A DNA stretch of 20,606 bases from Promethearchaeota archaeon (GTDB lineage Archaea > Asgardarchaeota > Lokiarchaeia > Sigynarchaeales > SOKP01): the NCBI GenBank assembly GCA_014729315.1, contig WJKD01000568.1, positions 1 to 20,606 of the forward strand. Direction: 5' to 3'. Below the pieces are notes generated by a model. That model was not told where the DNA came from and did not search any database. It saw only the letters and a program-made list of their open reading frames with translations. Numbering within the stretch: the stretch's first letter is position 1; every line of letters begins with the position of its first letter. A program made the position numbers and the translations under genes. Shown here piece by piece: positions 1 to 7,271 of this stretch.

Positions 1-513
1 CGAAACGGTGAGATTGAGCGCTTTGATAATGTAGATAAAAGGTGTTATTAAAGATCCATCCAAGAAGACAACATTATGAGGTGCGTTTGCCGCTAAATTC
101 ATCTCAAAGCACATCATAATCGCCCCAGATGAAACTGTAGTCGATTCATTATGTGGAATTGTAGTAATTTTGTAATCATGACGTGGAATCGGCCAATGTC
201 GCTGTTCTGAAGGAGGTGCTAGTCCTTCTAATGCTAAACCAGCAATTGCAATTAAGTCGGTTGAGAGAAGTTTTTCTACAGCATAAGCACCGTCAATCCC
301 ACAAGAAGTTGGGGTTTTCAAAGAAGACGGAAGTGCGGACTCATTCTTTAGTAAATTTCTTTCTTTAAGGGTGATTCTTGCTTGTTCTTTGAGATCGAAC
401 ACTTTCCGAAAAGAATTAGTTAAATTACTACTGATATCGTCGCATTGATTTAGCATATCCTTAACAAGAGCTTGCGGAAGCTCGTGAAATAATCTTGTAG
501 CGCTTTTAGACAT
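1..513 (-). CDS. NurA-like nuclease domain protein (C-terminus beyond window)
   Basis: An open frame reads leftward from an ATG at 513 to the window edge and gives 171 residues without a stop. After a helical N-terminus of about 70 residues there is a strand ending in Asp74 (CGIDGAYAVEKLLSTDL) and a second ending in Asp152 (VVFLDGSL). This pair of Asp-Gly motifs about 80 residues apart is the pattern of NurA nucleases, whose acidic residues bind catalytic manganese. NurA works with the HerA translocase in DNA end resection; a herA gene, if present, would lie outside the window. An AT-rich TATA-like stretch about 30 bases upstream suggests a nearly leaderless mRNA. The missing C-terminal half means the call rests on two motifs only, so another RNase-H-fold protein remains possible. 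Confidence 0.55.
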   Translation of the reverse strand, partial: MSKSATRLFHELPQALVKDMLNQCDDISSNLTNSFRKVFDLKEQARITLKERNLLKNESALPSSLKTPTSCGIDGAYAVEKLLSTDLIAIAGLALEGLAPPSEQRHWPIPRHDYKITTIPHNESTTVSSGAIMMCFEMNLAANAPHNVVFLDGSLITPFIYIIKALNLTVS

Positions 514-540
514 TTTTCTCTATACCTATTCAGATTTGTC

Positions 541-556
541 TTTACTTATAATTATA
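541..556 (-). promoter_or_regulatory. Putative TATA box for the NurA-like gene
   Basis: On the minus strand this reads as an A/T stretch containing ATAATTATAAG, centred about 35 bases before the ATG at 513. That spacing suits an archaeal TATA box with a very short leader. Confidence 0.35.
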
Positions 557-579
557 TTGTACATTATAGTAAAAAAAAT

Positions 580-593
580 ATTTTGATCAAAAT
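580..593. repeat. Perfect 14-base palindrome
   Basis: ATTTTGATCAAAAT is a perfect inverted repeat about 70 bases upstream of the NurA-like start. It could be a dimeric regulator site, but in DNA this AT-rich such palindromes also arise by chance. No second copy was noticed. Confidence 0.3.
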
Positions 594-676
594 CCACTTA
601 TTTTTTAACTCTAAAGCTAAATGAAACAAGTTGATAAAGAACAAATAAAACAGAATATTATGTATATAATATAGAT

Positions 677-840
677 TTAATGAACTAAATCGTTAAGGGG
701 ATCTTGATACAATTCTGCTACATTAAACACAGTTTTTTTTTAAAATTAGTCTTTCTTGATCTAAGGTCTTTGATAATTGCAAGACATTTAGATAAATCTC
801 TAAGATAACCTATTAAAATGTCGCTATCTAAAATCGGCAT
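677..840 (-). pseudogene. vapC: VapC PIN-domain toxin remnant
   Basis: From an ATG at 840 the frame gives MPILDSDILIGYL and then about 20 further residues. This matches the start of a VapC PIN domain, whose first catalytic Asp lies in the LDSD motif. The frame then runs through a nine-A run on the minus strand (near 731-739) into a stop. Shifting frame by one base in that run restores TVFNVAELYQ, the next conserved VapC segment with its acidic residue, before a stop at 677. Everything after this second motif is missing, including the C-terminal Asp cluster: about 54 residues remain against roughly 130 in the family. It lies 19 bases downstream of the VapB remnant in normal VapBC order. It is non-functional as read. 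Confidence 0.65.
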
Positions 841-859
841 AAAAAATCATAACAACTTT

Positions 860-1101
860 TTACTCAAAATCAATTGATCTTTTAGTTTTATTCTTTAATC
901 GTTGTTCATAAATTAAAGATTCTATATGTTCCCATTCTTTTGAATTCTCCTTAAAGATTCCTGCAAAATCTTCAATTGATGATTGTTATCTGGTTTTTCT
1001 ATAAGACGAATTATAAAATCAGTCAAAGACTCATCTTCTTGTTTTAACTTAAGAAGTTTATTATAAATTTCTTCAGGTATTTCAATACTTTTATTGGTCA
1101 T
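860..1101 (-). pseudogene. vapB: VapB-type (DUF217) antitoxin, frameshifted
   Basis: The frame from ATG 1101 begins MTNKSIEIPEEIYNKLLKLK and continues to LTDFIIRLIEK, the N-terminal DNA-binding half of archaeal DUF217 VapB antitoxins. It then loses family resemblance and stops at 922. In the next frame, from about 980 down to a stop at 860, the DNA encodes SIEDFAGIFKENSKEWEHIE followed by IYEQRLKNK, which is the typical toxin-binding tail of the family. A single-base deletion near 980 explains both halves. Read without the shift the protein is 59 residues and lacks its tail. The gene sits just upstream of the VapC remnant, so the two are the debris of one toxin-antitoxin operon, or of one operon miscalled by sequencing. 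Confidence 0.7.
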
Positions 1102-1519
1102 TTTCTATAAAACAATTGAAATCTTAGATATAAAATTTTTTCTCTTTAACTTTATTATCTTTATTATTTGCTTAAATTTAGGACAAGTATTATCCGTAGA
1201 ATCTCAAAAAGTCTTGATTCGGATTTATTTAACTAGTTTAATCTAACCCTTAGTTTGAAGTTCAAATCTTATGGTGTCTATTGCTTTGATAAATGAGTCA
1301 ATTATTAAAAAGAAACCTATTAATTGATTATATTTTTGCGCAAACAAAATTGCTAATGGAAATTAACCGAAAATGTGCAGGTTTTTTAATCGTAATGGAG
1401 AAAATCCCATCATTTAGAATAGTAAGATTATTCACTTTTTTTACCGATAGTTAAACTTAGACTTATATTATAATGATTTCCATATGAAAGATAAAGAATC
1501 ATAATGAGAGGTAAGTAAA
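1102..1519. other. Gene-free stretch of 418 bases
   Basis: No convincing gene or RNA was found. A 53-codon open frame at 1293-1454 (plus strand) has no ribosome binding site and no recognisable motif, so it is not called. An AT-rich run at about 1461-1475 is a candidate TATA region for the membrane protein gene starting at 1520. Confidence 0.4.
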
Positions 1520-2320
1520 ATGATGGTCATCTCAAAACATTCGAAAAAAATTCAAGGGGAGCAATATTGCTCAGAATACGATATTAACATGTCAATGCTT
1601 AAAAAGATAACGCGGAAAGGATTTTGGTTAAAGTACCGCAATCAATTCGTAATTTACATGATTTTGTCTTTTGGAATGATTTTTCTCACAAGTATCCTAT
1701 TTTTAGCTAATCCGCAAATTTTCAAGTTTTTTATAGGGCCGTTAAATCCGATATTGATAATTATTTTCATCGCACTCTTGGGAAGTGCATTCCTGATTGT
1801 CTTAGCTTCGGGCGGATTCTTAGAAAAGCATAAAAGCAAGAATTTGAAACTTATGTTAATATCTCTTGTAATTGCTCCTTATTTAGCGTCGATTGTGATT
1901 TTAATAGACATTGTTTTTAGATACCCAGAAAATATTAATGTTTTGTTTCCGCAATCGCTAATCTTTTATCTTGTCATAGCATTCGCCGTTGAAGTGCTCT
2001 TTCATCTCATTCCCTTTGCTCTGCTTCTAATAGCTCTCACAAAAGTTTTTCACGATACAGATCGGAACAAAACTATGCAAATTTCTATAGCGCTCGGGTC
2101 GTTTATCGAACCAATTTATCAAATGATTATTGCCTTTCCAGAAGGTTTCCCGTTGTGGAATATTATCTATTTTTTTGGAATTCATTTGGTCTTGTTCAAC
2201 GTAATCCAATTAAATTTGTTTAGACACTACGGATTTCTTTCAATGTTCTTGTTTCGGTTGATATATTACGCGATTTGGCACATAATTTGGGGCTATTTCA
2301 GGTTAGTTTTGTTTTTCTAA
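1520..2320 (+). CDS. Polytopic membrane protein with a degenerate CPBP-like pattern
   Basis: The 266-residue product has a charged N-terminus of about 40 residues followed by six to eight hydrophobic segments. Late in the protein three elements follow the order of CPBP/Abi intramembrane proteases: VEVLFH (Glu158, His162) where the family has EExxFR, FFGIH (His222) where it has FxxxH, and a histidine motif at WHIIWG (His254). The first catalytic Glu is replaced by Val157 and the Arg by His162. It is therefore either a divergent, possibly inactive relative, or an unrelated protein with a chance match. GAGAGG about ten bases before the ATG can serve as ribosome binding site. The gene converges on the tandem-HTH regulator gene, with seven bases between them. 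Confidence 0.6.
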   Translation: MMVISKHSKKIQGEQYCSEYDINMSMLKKITRKGFWLKYRNQFVIYMILSFGMIFLTSILFLANPQIFKFFIGPLNPILIIIFIALLGSAFLIVLASGGFLEKHKSKNLKLMLISLVIAPYLASIVILIDIVFRYPENINVLFPQSLIFYLVIAFAVEVLFHLIPFALLLIALTKVFHDTDRNKTMQISIALGSFIEPIYQMIIAFPEGFPLWNIIYFFGIHLVLFNVIQLNLFRHYGFLSMFLFRLIYYAIWHIIWGYFRLVLFF

Positions 2321-2327
2321 CGAGCCG

Positions 2328-3248
2328 CTATATCTTTTCCTTATAAATTAATTCGTCAATCCAGGTATCCAAAAAGAAGCCTTTTCTGATAATGTCTGTT
2401 ACAACGGATTCCGTGTCCTCGTTTTTTAAACCATCCAAGAGATCGTTGAGCTGTTTGATATTATTACTCCAAACCCAGCATAATAGAGTGTTGGGGAGAT
2501 TACTAAATGTCCAGCAAAATAAAACAAACGGCTGATATTTTTCGCTAATTTTTTTTGCCGCTTGGATTCTATCGATTCCTGTTCGCAAGTTAATCAAGAC
2601 AAGAGAAAAGAAATCGCTGGACTCTTCAAGAAAAAATTCGATTGTTAATTCTATTAAGCCTTCGTTAACCAAACGCTTTAATCTTCGGCGAACGGTATTA
2701 GGAGTACTATTGACATCATCAGCGATTTCGGAAATAGATTTTCTGGAGTCGTTATGCATAGTTCTTATAATCGCTAAGTCCAATTTATCAATGTTTAATG
2801 TACTCGATTTAGGATAAATAAATTGCACAGGGCTAGAATAATAGGAGCCATCTCGTAATCCGATAACAGGAGATTGAAGCTCAGCTATTCTTGAAACGAA
2901 TGATCCGTAATCCCCCAGTTCGTGAACATCTCTCAAAAAGGCTCCAACATATAAGTAGTTCCTACTCGTTATTATTAGAGTTGCGGTTCGTTTATTCTGC
3001 CGGAGATCCGCAATTACTTTATTCATATCTTGTGCGTTGCTTTTACCAAAAATGAAAACAAATATAGCACCAAGAGCGTGAGCGTTAATTGTTGCTGAGA
3101 ATTTTTTAATAATTCCCATCTCAATTAGATTTTGCAATCGTTTATAAACAGCATTGAGAGATAAATCTAAATGATTGCTTAATTCTCTATAAGTTAACCG
3201 AGAATTCAATATTAAAAATGTAATGATTTTAATGTCAATCTCATCCAT
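2328..3248 (-). CDS. Tandem AsnC/Lrp-type winged-helix transcription regulator
   Basis: The protein has 306 residues and two winged helix-turn-helix domains of the Lrp/AsnC type. The first spans residues 3-50 (LTYRELSNHLDLSLNAVYKR) and the second residues 154-200 (KSISEIADDVNSTPNTVRRR). Each is followed by an alpha/beta segment of about 90-100 residues, consistent with a gene-internal duplication of a one-HTH ancestor. Such two-HTH regulators occur in several archaea, and single-chain tandem domains let one polypeptide bind an operator. The targets are unknown. The C-terminal half has clustered aromatic residues and cysteines (FVLFCWTFSNL, TLLCWVW) of unknown meaning. A TATA box about 25-35 bases before the ATG implies a near-leaderless mRNA, and a palindrome upstream may be its own operator. 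Confidence 0.85.
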   Translation of the reverse strand: MDEIDIKIITFLILNSRLTYRELSNHLDLSLNAVYKRLQNLIEMGIIKKFSATINAHALGAIFVFIFGKSNAQDMNKVIADLRQNKRTATLIITSRNYLYVGAFLRDVHELGDYGSFVSRIAELQSPVIGLRDGSYYSSPVQFIYPKSSTLNIDKLDLAIIRTMHNDSRKSISEIADDVNSTPNTVRRRLKRLVNEGLIELTIEFFLEESSDFFSLVLINLRTGIDRIQAAKKISEKYQPFVLFCWTFSNLPNTLLCWVWSNNIKQLNDLLDGLKNEDTESVVTDIIRKGFFLDTWIDELIYKEKI

Positions 3249-3270
3249 ATAGGATAGAAAAAAGAAAAAA

Positions 3271-3283
3271 AAATATTTATAGC
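3271..3283 (-). promoter_or_regulatory. TATA box of the tandem-HTH regulator gene
   Basis: The minus strand reads GCTATAAATATTT, a good archaeal TATA element, 23-35 bases before the ATG at 3248. Transcription would start at or very close to the start codon. Confidence 0.55.
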
Positions 3284-3328
3284 TTAAGAATTTGGGATTT
3301 TTTACGATTTAGCAGCTCAAAATTTACC

Positions 3329-3341
3329 TCTCTCGGAGAGA
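3329..3341. promoter_or_regulatory. TCTCTCGGAGAGA palindrome, candidate operator
   Basis: A perfect inverted repeat with six-base arms lies between the small membrane protein gene and the regulator gene, about 80 bases before the regulator start and 50 bases beyond its TATA box. No T-run follows on the minus strand, so a terminator hairpin is less likely than a protein site. Autoregulation is an inference. Confidence 0.35.
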
Positions 3342-3355
3342 TTAACTGTTTTTTT

Positions 3356-3595
3356 CTATTCTTTCTTATGATTTTTGATTAATCTAATTACAAGGAATAC
3401 TCCCACAATCCCTAAAGCAAAAAGTATCATGGAACTAATTGACATAAAAGGACACCGTGCGTAATACCCTAGCAGACAGGGTTTGCTTGCCTTGTTAGGG
3501 AGCATCGTCATCACGCCTAATGGGAACCCAGCAATTACCATCACAATAGAAAAAAAGAAACCAAACGTATTTTTCATATTATTCATCATTTTCAT
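3356..3595 (-). CDS. Small two-pass membrane protein with paired cysteines
   Basis: This 79-residue product has two predicted membrane helices, at about residues 10-31 and 52-72. Between them lies a loop with two cysteines, CLLGYYARCPF (Cys40, Cys48), and the C-terminus is basic. The spacing suggests a disulfide or metal pair on the outer face. AGAGGT nine bases before the ATG is a fitting ribosome binding site, which supports a real gene. I do not recognise the function. It lies upstream of the regulator gene on the same strand, 107 bases away, but the regulator has its own TATA box, so a shared operon is not needed. Confidence 0.6.
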   Translation of the reverse strand: MKMMNNMKNTFGFFFSIVMVIAGFPLGVMTMLPNKASKPCLLGYYARCPFMSISSMILFALGIVGVFLVIRLIKNHKKE

Positions 3596-3871
3596 TTTAT
3601 TTTACCTCTAAAATTTAATTTAGATTTAATAAATCAAGGAATTGGGGTTCTTATAATACTAAGTTTAATAGATGGACCAAAACCGCTTATAATTCGATAA
3701 GTAAAATGGTTCATTTTTTTACTAAGTAATTAAAAAATTCACGATGAAGGAATGGAATTTTGTAATCTGAATTAAAAATACCTAAACTAAGCAAGTTTTC
3801 CGTTCTAAGGGAAATAATTAATTGCAACTTAATATAAAAAATCGAATAGAGATATAAGCGTTCAAATCTAA

Positions 3872-4705
3872 GTGATTGTGTTGATTGACGAAAAAATAGT
3901 ACAGAAACTTAAAAATCACCGATATAAAGGTAATGAAATACTAAAGGGTAATTGTTTAGACGTCTTGCCCCAACTTCCCGACCAGGTTTTTGACTTAGTC
4001 ATTACCGATCCCCCATTTAATGTGCTCAACAAAGACGATTTGAAGTTCGAGCACAGAACAGACATCAAGCAAGAGGTAGATTTCGACCAATTTGAATCAC
4101 ACGAGGATTACTTGCAATTCACGGGAGAATGGGTAAAGTTAGTCGTCAACAAGATGAAAGAGGACTCCTCTCTGTATGTGTTCTTTGCGGTCCAATATAT
4201 TACCGACTTAATGAACATCTGCTTAGATCACGGATTAAAATACAAGGGTGTGCTTATTTGGCATAAAACGAATCCCGCGCCCAAAATTAGAAAGAGCGGC
4301 TACGTTTCGTCCACAGAGAGCGTTTTATTTATGGTAAAAGGTACTCCTACTTTTCATTTTTTAGGCCAGAATAAAATGCACAATCTCATCGAAACCCCAA
4401 TTTGTATGGGCAACGAGCGATTAAAAGACAAAACAAAAAAAAACAAAACCGGCAATTTTGCGACGCTTCATCCCACCCAAAAGCCCGAGGAATTGTACGA
4501 GCATTTTGTCACCGTCTCGTCAAACCCTCAAGATTTAATTTGCGATCCCTTCGCAGGCACCGGAACAGCGAATGTAGCGTGTCGAAAATTAAACAGATAT
4601 TGCGTAGGCATCGAGCTCAACGAGAAATACGCTAACTACGCCCGAGAGAGATTGAAACTCACAAAATTTTTGGGTCAAAAAAGCAGCATAGAGAAATGGG
4701 CTTGA
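3872..4705 (+). CDS. Orphan site-specific DNA methyltransferase (beta-class, DPPF)
   Basis: The 277-residue enzyme would transfer a methyl group from S-adenosylmethionine to the amino group of adenine (or N4 of cytosine) in DNA. The catalytic motif IV, TDPPFN (residues 45-50), comes before the cofactor motif I, DPFAGTGT (225-232), the order of beta-class enzymes; HPTQKP precedes motif I. DPPF is commoner in N6-adenine enzymes than the SPPY of N4-cytosine ones. The variable region between the motifs is the likely target recognition part. The start is a GTG at 3872, with another GTG and a TTG just downstream, so the exact start is uncertain. No restriction endonuclease gene adjoins it, so it looks like an orphan modification enzyme. 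Confidence 0.85.
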   Translation: MIVLIDEKIVQKLKNHRYKGNEILKGNCLDVLPQLPDQVFDLVITDPPFNVLNKDDLKFEHRTDIKQEVDFDQFESHEDYLQFTGEWVKLVVNKMKEDSSLYVFFAVQYITDLMNICLDHGLKYKGVLIWHKTNPAPKIRKSGYVSSTESVLFMVKGTPTFHFLGQNKMHNLIETPICMGNERLKDKTKKNKTGNFATLHPTQKPEELYEHFVTVSSNPQDLICDPFAGTGTANVACRKLNRYCVGIELNEKYANYARERLKLTKFLGQKSSIEKWA

Positions 4706-4757
4706 ATCATTACCTATATTATTCGATTTAGATTTTATCATAATCTTTTTGATAAGA

Positions 4758-5186
4758 CTAATATATCAATACATTGAAGATTGTTTTCAAAGATGGGTTC
4801 CAGATAAATGTCAATAAACAATTCTTAAGGATCTTCTTAAATCGAAAGCCATATTTTTGATAGAAATACAATTGCCCAATGCTGCTGTTCGCAGTGTCGA
4901 TTTCAATTTCTTTATAGCCTTGTTTGGAAGTATAATTTGTCGCATAACGCAGCAATTTAGTCCCAATTCCCTTATTTTGATAATCTTGAATGACGGCGAT
5001 ATTCATGATTTCTACTGTAGCAGCGTCTTTCTCAGAGAATAACACGATGATTCCCACGATTTTTGTCCGTATTGTCCTCCTTGCAAACAAATATAGTGTT
5101 TTTTGAATGTAGAAGCGTATGCGATCGATGGAAGGATCAGCAAAGAATACTAGATCGTAGGAGTTTCTTGTCTTCTTCTCCAACAT
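4758..5186 (-). CDS. GNAT-family N-acetyltransferase with frameshifted C-terminus
   Basis: The 142-residue frame carries a GNAT core: KIVGIIVLF, then VEIMNIAVIQDYQNKGIGTK, whose QNKGIG is the acetyl-CoA pyrophosphate loop. SSIGQLYFYQKYGFR near the end is a typical final helix and strand. In relatives the chain then runs through an EPIFENxxxC segment. Here that segment (FIDIYLEPIFENNLQCIDIL) is encoded in the neighbouring frame, ending at 4738. A one-base deletion near 4824-4828 therefore replaces the true tail by an unrelated one of about 22 residues. The N-terminus may also be affected: an ATG at 5211 in another frame starts MDLDIEDFNVGEEDKKLL, which resembles a family N-terminus. The acetyl acceptor is unknown. 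Confidence 0.75.
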   Translation of the reverse strand: MLEKKTRNSYDLVFFADPSIDRIRFYIQKTLYLFARRTIRTKIVGIIVLFSEKDAATVEIMNIAVIQDYQNKGIGTKLLRYATNYTSKQGYKEIEIDTANSSIGQLYFYQKYGFRFKKILKNCLLTFIWNPSLKTIFNVLIY

Positions 5187-5329
5187 TAAAATCCTCTATA
5201 TCTAAGTCCATTTTAATCAAAAAGCTATTGATAAATTTTACCCATTATCATTAATAAGCTTCGACCAATTCTACAATTGATTTATCCAACGAAATCGGTG
5301 TCTTATAAATTAAATTTAAGAAACTCCAA

Positions 5330-6184
5330 TTAAAGGTTTCTGATTTCCTCAATGAGCTCTGAAGCTTCTTGAAGTTTTTCCTTTTCTAAATCCATTAATT
5401 CTGTTTCTTTCTCTTTATTCTCGGTCAAGTTATATAACTCCGGATTTTCTTTGATAAATCGAATTGAATAGAGCGTCTGCAGTATATTTCCTAAACGGTG
5501 AGAATATCTATCAATAAGATCTTCTTTTCGAGTATTGGTTATGTTGTACTCTAAATGAAGCAAGAACGCAATTAAAAAAATTGCCCCAATAATGTAAAAC
5601 CCATAATTTAACAATGTATATAGGATGCTTGTCCGATATTCAGAACTAAATCCGAAAAGCAAAAATAAGTTCGCTGGAATACCCAAAATATTGACAATGG
5701 CAGCGGAATAGAACCATTTTTTACTTTTCCCTACATTTTTAATAAAGACTCGATAATCACTTAGTGGAATTCCAAAACAGAGAATTAACAATATTAAACT
5801 TGTGATTGCGGTAAATATACTGACAACGCCTAAGCCGAGAAGTAGAAATAAAGTTACTGTCGTAATAAAGAAGGCAATCGCAAAACCTATAAACAATCTG
5901 AGATTAGGCGAAATAAAATTTGCGATAATTCCTAAAGCAAACGACATAATTCCATACACGATACATAGATTAGCCGTAAAGGATAATATTTCAAGAGAAA
6001 ACTGGAAAGATATCATGGGCTTAAAGAGAGGGATAAGCGACGCAAGGATCCACAAAGCCCAACTCATGCTAATGCACAAGAAGGATTTTCTGCGGGTGAT
6101 AAGAAAAAAATCGATGGATACAGCTAATCCGATTATCCTCACGAGACAAAGTAATATATAGCTGTAGAATACCAGGGGATTCAA
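5330..6184 (-). CDS. 7TM protein with a cytoplasmic H-box-like helix, no kinase domain
   Basis: The 284-residue product has seven predicted membrane helices (about 5-27, 34-54, 62-90, 97-118, 121-140, 157-178 and 188-210). A cytoplasmic helical tail of about 75 residues follows. The tail begins EDLIDRYSHRLGNILQTLYS, with His229 in a setting like the phospho-acceptor H-box of archaeal sensor kinases (xxRHDLxNxLQ). A highly charged glutamate/lysine-rich coiled coil then ends the protein. The ATP-binding HATPase domain is absent. It could be a sensor that dimerises with, or is phosphorylated by, a separate kinase, or a receptor whose histidine is structural. The start is a TTG, since no ATG precedes the first helix. 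The 7TM part is only loosely similar to the two other 7TM proteins of this window. Confidence 0.7.
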   Translation of the reverse strand: MNPLVFYSYILLCLVRIIGLAVSIDFFLITRRKSFLCISMSWALWILASLIPLFKPMISFQFSLEILSFTANLCIVYGIMSFALGIIANFISPNLRLFIGFAIAFFITTVTLFLLLGLGVVSIFTAITSLILLILCFGIPLSDYRVFIKNVGKSKKWFYSAAIVNILGIPANLFLLFGFSSEYRTSILYTLLNYGFYIIGAIFLIAFLLHLEYNITNTRKEDLIDRYSHRLGNILQTLYSIRFIKENPELYNLTENKEKETELMDLEKEKLQEASELIEEIRNL

Positions 6185-6440
6185 GTTCTCTTATCAACTT
6201 TAATTTTGGATCCAATTAACTCCAATATAGTTTAATATGTAAATAAATATTTACAAAAGCCAAACAAAAATGTCAAATTTCTATAACGCGTCGTAGAAAT
6301 CCTACACTAAATCGGAGATGGTTCGAACCGTATATACTTTATAGCAAACAAAGTCTCATCCAAATTTTAAAAGGAAATCGATTAAAAATAATAAGCTTTT
6401 TTAATCAAGGATTTTATTTTTTTGTGTTTACATATAACTA

Positions 6441-6448
6441 AAGGAGGA
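6441..6448 (+). promoter_or_regulatory. Strong Shine-Dalgarno site that fixes the start at 6455
   Basis: AAGGAGGA, complementary to the 3' end of 16S rRNA, lies six bases before ATG 6455. It lies inside the longer open frame that begins at TTG 6422, so the ATG rather than the TTG is the start. Confidence 0.75.
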
Positions 6449-6454
6449 CCACGA

Positions 6455-7198
6455 ATGCCGTATATTGAAAATTTAGAACCTTTTGATATTTTTCGCTTAA
6501 GTTTTGGGTTGGTCTTTACGATAACGTCTATCATTATCGGGACTCTCATGATAATTAAATATTTCTCTGTCAAACAGAAAAATCTAATTCTCGTTGGCAT
6601 AACCTGGATTGGCTTGTCGAGCCCGTGGCTTCCCGATACCATCAATTTAATTTTAATAGCGCTTACTGAGTTTTATCTTCCCGAGATTATATATTTAACG
6701 CTCACAATTGCGCTGATTCCGTTCCCCTTATGCTGTTGGCTTGCGGCGTTCTTTGATTTTTTAGCAATTAAAAGAAGGAACATGATCCTCGTAATAGCAG
6801 TGATATTAAGCGTTCTTTTCGAGATTTTCTTTTTTAGCCTTCTAATTTTGGATTATCGAGCGTATATCGGCACGGCATATACTAATGGAGAGATCACGAT
6901 TCAATCGTATACTTTATTTACTCAAGTTTACTTTATTATAGTTCTCAGTGCGTTTATTTTGACGGGGTTGGTTTTCGGATTCCAAGCTATAAAGTCGGGG
7001 AATGCGGAGGTGAAAATGAAAGGTAAGTTCCTCGTCGCAGCGTTTATTATTCTTTTGATTTCCACGCTAACAGAGATAATCATAGGTGATCCAATTTTAA
7101 TTGTGATAATTTTACGAGGAACGGGTCGAACAATTAGCGGATTCCTATTCTATCTGGGATTTATCCTGCCTAAAGGATTAAAAAAACGCTTATTGTAA
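6455..7198 (+). CDS. 7TM membrane protein, copy 1 of a paralogous pair
   Basis: This 247-residue protein has seven predicted membrane helices. It shares ordered motifs with the product of 13371-14090: an EPFDIF start, KNLILVGITWIGLSSPW after helix 1, KMKGKFLVAAFI before the sixth helix, and a C-terminus FYLGFILPKGLKK. The corresponding motifs in the other copy are EPFEIF, RNLLFVGMVWIGLSEPW, RLKGRFLLLAFI and FYFGFILPERVEK. There is no soluble domain and no catalytic motif. I recognise this as a multi-copy family of unknown role in Lokiarchaeal genomes, from memory only. A sensory or transporter-like role is possible but unsupported. The start is fixed by the Shine-Dalgarno site. Confidence 0.75.
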   Translation: MPYIENLEPFDIFRLSFGLVFTITSIIIGTLMIIKYFSVKQKNLILVGITWIGLSSPWLPDTINLILIALTEFYLPEIIYLTLTIALIPFPLCCWLAAFFDFLAIKRRNMILVIAVILSVLFEIFFFSLLILDYRAYIGTAYTNGEITIQSYTLFTQVYFIIVLSAFILTGLVFGFQAIKSGNAEVKMKGKFLVAAFIILLISTLTEIIIGDPILIVIILRGTGRTISGFLFYLGFILPKGLKKRLL

Positions 7199-7209
7199 GT
7201 TAACTTTTC

Positions 7210-7218
7210 AAAAAAAAA
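7210..7218 (-). terminator. Oligo-T terminator after the large methyltransferase gene
   Basis: Nine consecutive T on the minus strand lie 54 bases beyond the stop of the gene ending at 7272. Archaeal RNA polymerase terminates at such oligo-T runs without a hairpin. Confidence 0.4.
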
Positions 7219-7271
7219 TGCGTCTTCCGCTGAATAAAAATGCTATATATTCCAGAGAATAAAATTTCTTT

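Noticed and set aside
1256..1275. A GTTCAAATC stretch resembling a tRNA T-loop
   Set aside because: The flanking bases pair at only three of five T-stem positions, and no acceptor, D or anticodon stems can be built around it.
1293..1454. A 53-codon open frame on the plus strand
   Set aside because: It has no ribosome binding site and no motif, and a stop-free stretch of this length is not surprising.
5802..6161. A 119-codon open frame on the plus strand
   Set aside because: It lies wholly opposite the 7TM/H-box gene, whose hydrophobic, motif-bearing translation is clearly the real one.
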